From: Candidatus Gastranaerophilales bacterium | GTDB lineage: Bacteria > Cyanobacteriota > Vampirovibrionia > Gastranaerophilales > Gastranaerophilaceae | Length of the DNA: 56,364 nt | Reading direction: 5' to 3' | Assembly (NCBI GenBank): GCA_944325075.1 | Contig: CALUYU010000005.1 | Location: 1-56,364, forward strand | Shown here: positions 51,951 through 56,364 of the stretch, one piece after another | How positions within the stretch are numbered: the stretch's first letter is position 1 | How the letters are laid out: the number at the start of each line of letters is the position of its first letter | Program-made: the position numbers and the translations under genes | The notes under the pieces: generated by a model | The model's input: the letters and a program-made list of their open reading frames with translations, nothing else | The model's database searches: none | What the model was told of the DNA's origin: nothing

Positions 51951-53548
51951 TATTTTAATAATTCCTGTTTTTTCTGTTCAACTTTTTCAAAGTGAACTTC
52001 GTTTTCATACTTTCTATTACTTCTAAAACCGTAATTAAAATAAATAATCCCACCTATTCCAAGCCAAACCGGAAATAACAATGCAGAGGTAGTCAGTGAC
52101 CTGAAAGAATAAATCATCAAACCGCCGCAGCATAATATGCCCATTGCCGGAAACCACGGAGAAAACGGAACTTTAAACGGTCTTTCTCTGTTTGGATCAG
52201 TATGCCGCAAAATTAATACCGCAACACAAACCACAATAAAAGATGTAAATGTTCCGAAATTACAAAGTTCTGTTGCAACATTTAAATCCAAAGTCATAAC
52301 ACCGACTATTGAAACAATTCCAACAAGCCAGGTTAAAATATGAGGAGTTTTATATTTAGGATGAAGAGCCTGCAGTCCTTTCGGAATAAAATTATCACGG
52401 CTCATTGCATACAAAATTCTAACAGCAGCAAGCTGCATTACAAGAAGGACAGAAGTCAGACCTGCCAAAGAGCCAACGGAAATTAATCCGGCAACCCAAT
52501 CCTGATGAGCGACTTCAGACATAACAAACGCCATAGGAGCTTTTAAAAATGCAGCAGGCACAGCACCGGATGTCGGATACATACCTGTCATAACCAACGC
52601 AACAAGAACATAAACAACAGTTGCGGCTATTAATGATCCGATAATACCTATAGGTAAATCTCTTTGAGGATTTTTACACTCCTCAGCAACAGTTGCAATT
52701 GCATCAAATCCTATGTATGCAAAGAATATCAAAAATGCCCCCATACAAATTCCTTCCATCCCGTTTGGAGCAAAAGGAACCCAGTTAGCAGGTTTAACAT
52801 AAAACATACCCACTAATACAAATAAAGCAATTACCGCAAGTTTAATAAAAACCATTACTCCGGCCATTTTCGCCGAATCCTTAGTACCTTTTATCAAAAC
52901 CCAGGTAGATAATATTATTATAGCAGCTGCCGGCAAATTGATACAAAATGGCACACCACATATTGTCGGAATAACTCCATGAGGATCAATTCCTGAAGCA
53001 GCCAAAGTTTTCGTTGCTGATCCAATATCACTTACAAGCCAGATAGGCGGATTAGCAATAAAATCAGGCAATACATTTGAGAACCCTCTTAAAAACTGCA
53101 TCAAGTGATTTGACCAGGAAGAGGCTACAACAATAAAACCAATTGCATACTCAAGCATTAACACCCACCCAACCATCCAGGCGGCGAACTCACCCAAAGT
53201 TGCAAATGTATAAGTATAAGCACCTCCGGCCACTGGAATCATCGCCGCAAATTCGCAATAACACAATGCTGAAAATACGCACGCAAATGCAGCAATAATC
53301 ATTGATATAGACAACGCCGGACCTGCTCCGACACTTTCCGGTCCGCCAGCAGCGGCAATACCTACAACAGCAAAAATTCCGGCACCAATAATTGCACCAA
53401 TTCCGAGAATTATTAAGTCCCAGATGCCAAGAGTTTTTTCTAAACCTTCTGTTTTAGCATCTTCAAGCATAGCATCAGGATTTTTTACCTGAGTAATTCT
53501 ACGCAAAAAATTTTTACTGAATGTAGGGTGATGAAATTTTTTAGCCAT
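51950..53548 (-). CDS. APC family amino acid permease (first of a tandem pair)
   Basis: 532 residues, clearly paralogous to its neighbour across its whole length: GIGAIIGAGIFAVVGIAAAGG, MVGWVLMLEYAIG and FFAYIGFDAIATVAEECKNPQRDLP all align. About 12-14 helices. It starts 12 bases after the glyQ stop, so it may belong to the same transcript. Two adjacent transporters of the same class suggest a local duplication with different substrate ranges. Confidence 0.9.
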   Translation of the reverse strand: MAKKFHHPTFSKNFLRRITQVKNPDAMLEDAKTEGLEKTLGIWDLIILGIGAIIGAGIFAVVGIAAAGGPESVGAGPALSISMIIAAFACVFSALCYCEFAAMIPVAGGAYTYTFATLGEFAAWMVGWVLMLEYAIGFIVVASSWSNHLMQFLRGFSNVLPDFIANPPIWLVSDIGSATKTLAASGIDPHGVIPTICGVPFCINLPAAAIIILSTWVLIKGTKDSAKMAGVMVFIKLAVIALFVLVGMFYVKPANWVPFAPNGMEGICMGAFLIFFAYIGFDAIATVAEECKNPQRDLPIGIIGSLIAATVVYVLVALVMTGMYPTSGAVPAAFLKAPMAFVMSEVAHQDWVAGLISVGSLAGLTSVLLVMQLAAVRILYAMSRDNFIPKGLQALHPKYKTPHILTWLVGIVSIVGVMTLDLNVATELCNFGTFTSFIVVCVAVLILRHTDPNRERPFKVPFSPWFPAMGILCCGGLMIYSFRSLTTSALLFPVWLGIGGIIYFNYGFRSNRKYENEVHFEKVEQKKQELLK

Positions 53549-53560
53549 TTATATTCCTTC

Positions 53561-54433
53561 TTACTTGCAAAGAGGAAATCCCATTTCCTCTCTTTGAGCC
53601 ACATACAATTTTGCAACTGCAGAAGCCATTGTTCTAACTCTATTTATAAAATTAATTCTTTCGTCTTTGCTGATAACACCTCTGGCATCAAGTAAATTAA
53701 ATGTATGTGAACATTTCAAAACATAATCATATGCCGGCAAAACCAATTTGGCATTAATACAATTATCAACTTCTTTTTGATATAAATCAAACATTGTAAA
53801 AAGGGATTTTGCATCTGATACTTCAAAATTATATTTAGACTGTTCAATTTCATTTTGAAGATATATATCACCATACTTCAAAGTATCATTCCACATAATA
53901 TCATATACGGACTCTTTATTTTGCAAATACATAGCAATACGCTCAAGCCCATATGTAAGTTCCAGAGCAACCGGCTTAATTTCCAATCCGCCAACCTGCT
54001 GGAAGTATGTAAATTGGGTTATTTCCATACCATCAAGCCAAACTTCCCATCCTACACCGGCTGCACCTAAAGTTGGAGATTCCCAATTGTCTTCTACAAA
54101 ACGGACGTCATGTTCTTTCAAGTCAATTCCCATAGCCTCCAAGCTTTTTAAATACAATTCCTGGGCATTATCAGGAGATGGTTTTAGTATAACCTGAAAC
54201 TGATAATAATGGCCTAACCGGTTAGGGTTTTCGCCATATCTTGCATCTGTTGGCCTTCTGCAAGGTTCTATCATTGCAGTATTCCAAGGTTCCGGACCCA
54301 ATGCTCGTAAAAAAGTTGCAGGATTCATTGTTGAGGCACCTTTTTCTATATCATATGGCTGCTGAATTATACAACCATAATCAGACCAGAATTTTTGCAA
54401 ATTAAAAACCAATTCTTGAAAATTTAACACCAT
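53561..54433 (-). CDS. glyQ: Glycyl-tRNA synthetase alpha subunit
   Basis: 290 residues from ATG 54433, which has GGAAAG just upstream; an in-frame ATG at 54457 would add eight residues. The family start [18 protein letters not shown] and [37 protein letters not shown] and [25 protein letters not shown] are diagnostic. The beta subunit glyS, usually next, is not in the window; APC permeases follow instead. Confidence 0.95.
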   Translation of the reverse strand: MVLNFQELVFNLQKFWSDYGCIIQQPYDIEKGASTMNPATFLRALGPEPWNTAMIEPCRRPTDARYGENPNRLGHYYQFQVILKPSPDNAQELYLKSLEAMGIDLKEHDVRFVEDNWESPTLGAAGVGWEVWLDGMEITQFTYFQQVGGLEIKPVALELTYGLERIAMYLQNKESVYDIMWNDTLKYGDIYLQNEIEQSKYNFEVSDAKSLFTMFDLYQKEVDNCINAKLVLPAYDYVLKCSHTFNLLDARGVISKDERINFINRVRTMASAVAKLYVAQREEMGFPLCK

Positions 54434-54604
54434 AACTCTTTCCAATATTGTACTCATTACACTTGTTCGCCAATCATAAAACCAAAGTAGCCAAAAATCA
54501 AGAAGTTTTGAATAAATCTTAACTTTACGAAATATACCGGAGCGAAAACTTGATTATTATTGAATTTCGATGTTTAATAATTTTATCATTATAAGGAGAA
54601 GGTT

Positions 54605-55120
54605 ATGGCTGATAAGATTATTATTTTCTCGGGAAAACAGTATTCCGGGAAAGATACAGCGGCAAAAATAATGTTGGAAAAAATGCCGTATTTCAGAAGA
54701 TGTGCTATAGGAGATATTATAAAATTAACTTATGGAAAAGAAAAAAACTTAACATATGACGAGATAGAGAAAAATAAGCCCTTATACAGACAGGATCTTA
54801 TAAACCTTGGAAATTGGGGACGAGCACAGGATCCTGATTACTGGTTAAAAAAAATTATTGAACAGAACGGAAATATTATTGTCACAGATGTTCGGGTTGA
54901 ACATGAATATGACGTTTTTAAAAATGCAGGGGCTATAGCAATCAGAGTTGAGGCGTCAAGAGAAACAAGAATGCAACGAGGACAACTGATTGGGGAAGAC
55001 GATGTCACTGAAACCGGACTTGACCACGTTAAGAGCTGGGATTATATAATAGATAACAATTCAGATTATGAAAACCTAACCTGGCAGGTTAATGATATTA
55101 TTGAGAAACTAAAGTTTTAA
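54605..55120 (+). CDS. P-loop nucleotide-kinase-like protein
   Basis: 171 residues. Walker A FSGKQYSGKDTAAK with the GKD variant seen in deoxynucleoside-monophosphate kinases and animal-type phosphomevalonate kinases; VTDVRVEHEYDVFKNAGAIAIRVEA resembles the Walker B strand and following helix of that group; SRETRMQRGQ may be the lid. The substrate is not determinable here. AAGGAG lies seven bases before ATG. Its 3' end overlaps the convergent prepilin E by 12 bases. Confidence 0.75.
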   Translation: MADKIIIFSGKQYSGKDTAAKIMLEKMPYFRRCAIGDIIKLTYGKEKNLTYDEIEKNKPLYRQDLINLGNWGRAQDPDYWLKKIIEQNGNIIVTDVRVEHEYDVFKNAGAIAIRVEASRETRMQRGQLIGEDDVTETGLDHVKSWDYIIDNNSDYENLTWQVNDIIEKLKF

Positions 55121-56185
55121 ACTTTGCCAATATTTTTTAGTACTATCGTCGGGATTTTTATCAACAAGTGCGAACTTATAACAAGCTCTTGAACTAAATC
55201 TTCCATGCAAATTTTTAGAACAATTTTGCTCCCAAGTACCGGTATTATAATAAAAAATATCATAGCCGTATCTATTCGGCCCTTTGAATGGCCCGTTTGT
55301 ATCAAAAGTAAAGCCAATGCCATCGGTTGCCCCATGGTACAAAAATGTAATACCGGATATTGCGCTGCCATCTTGCAAAATAAATAAACCATACGATGAC
55401 TCAGTATCATAAACATCGATACCATATAAACCGTTATAGGTAAGGCAAACATCTCCGGCGTAGTCTAATACATCAATCTTTTTTAACAAATTACGATCAA
55501 CAGATTTCGCAATATTCAGATGAGATAAAAAAGAGTTCATAATTTGGGGGATATAAAAAGATTTTGTAGAATCACGACAATTTAAATAAGATTGTGTCCG
55601 CGGATCATCCATATTTAAATTTCCCTGATCATCAGCATAAGCAGGATAGCCGCATAATTCTGTTAAGTCTTTAATACTGGTTAATCCCATATCATTAGCA
55701 GTAAGCATAAGTGCATTATCTATAGTACTCACACTTTTCTTAAAACCACTTTCCAAAACCTTAACTCTGTAATTAGAAATCAAAGCCGGTAAAGTCATAG
55801 CAGCAACAATACCGATTATGCCAAGAGTTATTAAAACTTCAGCCAGAGTAAACGCGGGGACTAAGTCACCTTTTACATGACGCGTCGCTTTCCGAGATAC
55901 ATAAGAAATAGCTTTTTGTAGGTTGGGGTTTCTACCCCAACAATATTTTAATGTTGGGCTGAAAGCCCAACCTACTTTATCTAATACTTCTTTCCCTGAT
56001 ACGGTACAGATGGTCACACATTTTTGACGATGGCAAGATCCTGAAATACTCTGCGAGCACCCTCCCTTGTAAGCCTCCTTTTCGTCGGCAACAAGAGGAG
56101 CTGCAAGTTCAGGATGACATGAAAAATTATTTATAGACCGTTTCTCTATACGGCCAACACAGCTCAATGTATGTTGGGGTTTCAC
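55109..56185 (-). CDS. Prepilin-type protein E with phase-switch leader
   Basis: As drawn it starts at GTG 56185 inside a hairpin repeat. The cassette ATG is 56333; with 12 or 15 G it opens a stop-free 160-residue leader to FTLAEVLITLGIIGIV. The leader contains VGVKPQHT, CHPELAAPLVADEKEAY, VGWAFSPTLKYCWGRNPN and ATRHVKGDLVPA. The body carries CGYPAY and CLTYNG cysteines and ends CYKFALVDKNPDDSTKKYWQSLKL, the same C-terminal type as prepilin B. Probable minor pilin or pseudopilin. Confidence 0.77.
   Translation of the reverse strand: MKPQHTLSCVGRIEKRSINNFSCHPELAAPLVADEKEAYKGGCSQSISGSCHRQKCVTICTVSGKEVLDKVGWAFSPTLKYCWGRNPNLQKAISYVSRKATRHVKGDLVPAFTLAEVLITLGIIGIVAAMTLPALISNYRVKVLESGFKKSVSTIDNALMLTANDMGLTSIKDLTELCGYPAYADDQGNLNMDDPRTQSYLNCRDSTKSFYIPQIMNSFLSHLNIAKSVDRNLLKKIDVLDYAGDVCLTYNGLYGIDVYDTESSYGLFILQDGSAISGITFLYHGATDGIGFTFDTNGPFKGPNRYGYDIFYYNTGTWEQNCSKNLHGRFSSRACYKFALVDKNPDDSTKKYWQSLKL
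56006..56119 (-). repeat. Composite palindromic repeat with 57-bp insert (locus E)
   Basis: Insert at 56047-56103 between ATCCTGAAA and CAAGTTCAGGAT; in frame in the leader of prepilin E. Confidence 0.8.
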
Positions 56186-56291
56186 CCCAACATAATATTT
56201 ATTTTCGTTAGATACAGAAAACTTTGATTTGGTGAAAAATTTGAAGAAAGGTATTTTTGATAAAAACCCTTGTCTCCCTTGAGGTTTGTTA

Positions 56292-56304
56292 CCCCCCCCC
56301 CCCC
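56292..56304 (-). repeat. G13 tract in the switch cassette of prepilin E
   Basis: ATG 56333 reads MEKSIIVRHT plus Gly4 then TAA (56291-56289). One G fewer restores the pilin frame. Confidence 0.85.
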
Positions 56305-56341
56305 GTATGCCGCACTATGATTGACTTTTCCATGTGTTTAC

Positions 56342-56364
56342 CCTCCTTTTTCTTTTATTATACA
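56342..56364 (-). promoter_or_regulatory. Partial promoter and SD of prepilin cassette E
   Basis: -10 TATAAT (56362-56357) and SD AGGAGGG before ATG 56333. The -35 lies beyond the right edge. Confidence 0.7.

Overview
The window looks like a chromosomal segment of an AT-rich, outer-membrane-bearing gut bacterium, most likely a non-photosynthetic cyanobacterial relative of the Gastranaerophilales (Melainabacteria/Vampirovibrionia) type. That placement is inference. It rests on kdsA (LPS), a meso-DAP-type murE, MurT, and above all a family of prepilin-like genes sharing the N-terminal motif FTLAEVLITLGIIGVV. I found no rRNA, tRNA, CRISPR array, transposase or prophage.

Layout. 1-420 is repeat-rich and carries the 5' end of a prepilin gene running off the left edge. 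0.5-4.2 kb holds an exported trehalose-synthase-like GH13 enzyme and a four-gene envelope operon (YtxH, DUF948, YtxH, membrane protein). 4.2-12.6 kb is cell-wall and cofactor metabolism: murT, pdxJ, a zinc-ribbon protein, amidase, a class B PBP, murE, a nagA-like gene. 12.7-15.7 kb has a holin-like protein and kdsA-MBL hydrolase-pheS. 15.8-17.4 kb has a wrecked prepilin gene, repeats, and a pilin-like gene overlapping ilvB. 17.4-22.3 kb has ilvB, an M16 peptidase, nanE, a ROK kinase and a small protein. 22.3-24.7 kb has two prepilin genes, each behind a G10-containing leader. 24.8-30.3 kb has proS, a secreted serpin-like protein, DUF167 and rel. 30.4-37.3 kb has prepilin, radA, prepilin, and a large EF-hand/LysM-like protein with an 18-bp tandem repeat. 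37.6-43 kb has gatB, a SIS isomerase, a GT39-like protein and a prepilin. 43.2-50.3 kb has tsaD, obgE, yjbQ, yibE/F and a 949-residue protein of unknown function. 50.4-56.4 kb has two tandem APC permeases, glyQ, a nucleotide-kinase-like gene and a prepilin.

The unusual system is a dispersed family of prepilin genes behind a common switch. Five minus-strand loci share a near-identical cassette: promoter with a 16-bp spacer, strong Shine-Dalgarno, ATG, nine codons, then exactly 13 G. Two plus-strand loci have a different leader with exactly 10 G. At all seven the tract as read puts the ATG out of frame and a stop follows within two codons of the tract. Dropping one G (or adding two) opens the frame. 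At the four complete minus-strand loci that frame runs through a stop-free leader of 121-161 codons straight into the FTLAEV pilin. At one plus-strand locus it ends in an ATGA overlap with the pilin start. This is the architecture of slipped-strand phase variation, or of programmed slippage. The minus-strand leaders are built from palindromic repeats translated in frame, one of which carries a 57-bp (19-codon) nested insertion. The pilin C-termini fall into three exchangeable types. Together these suggest an on/off, mix-and-match surface pilin repertoire.

Other recurring features are promoters of the form TATAAT-N6-ATG, implying leaderless mRNAs, at kdsA, nanE, rel, tsaD and one phase-variable leader.
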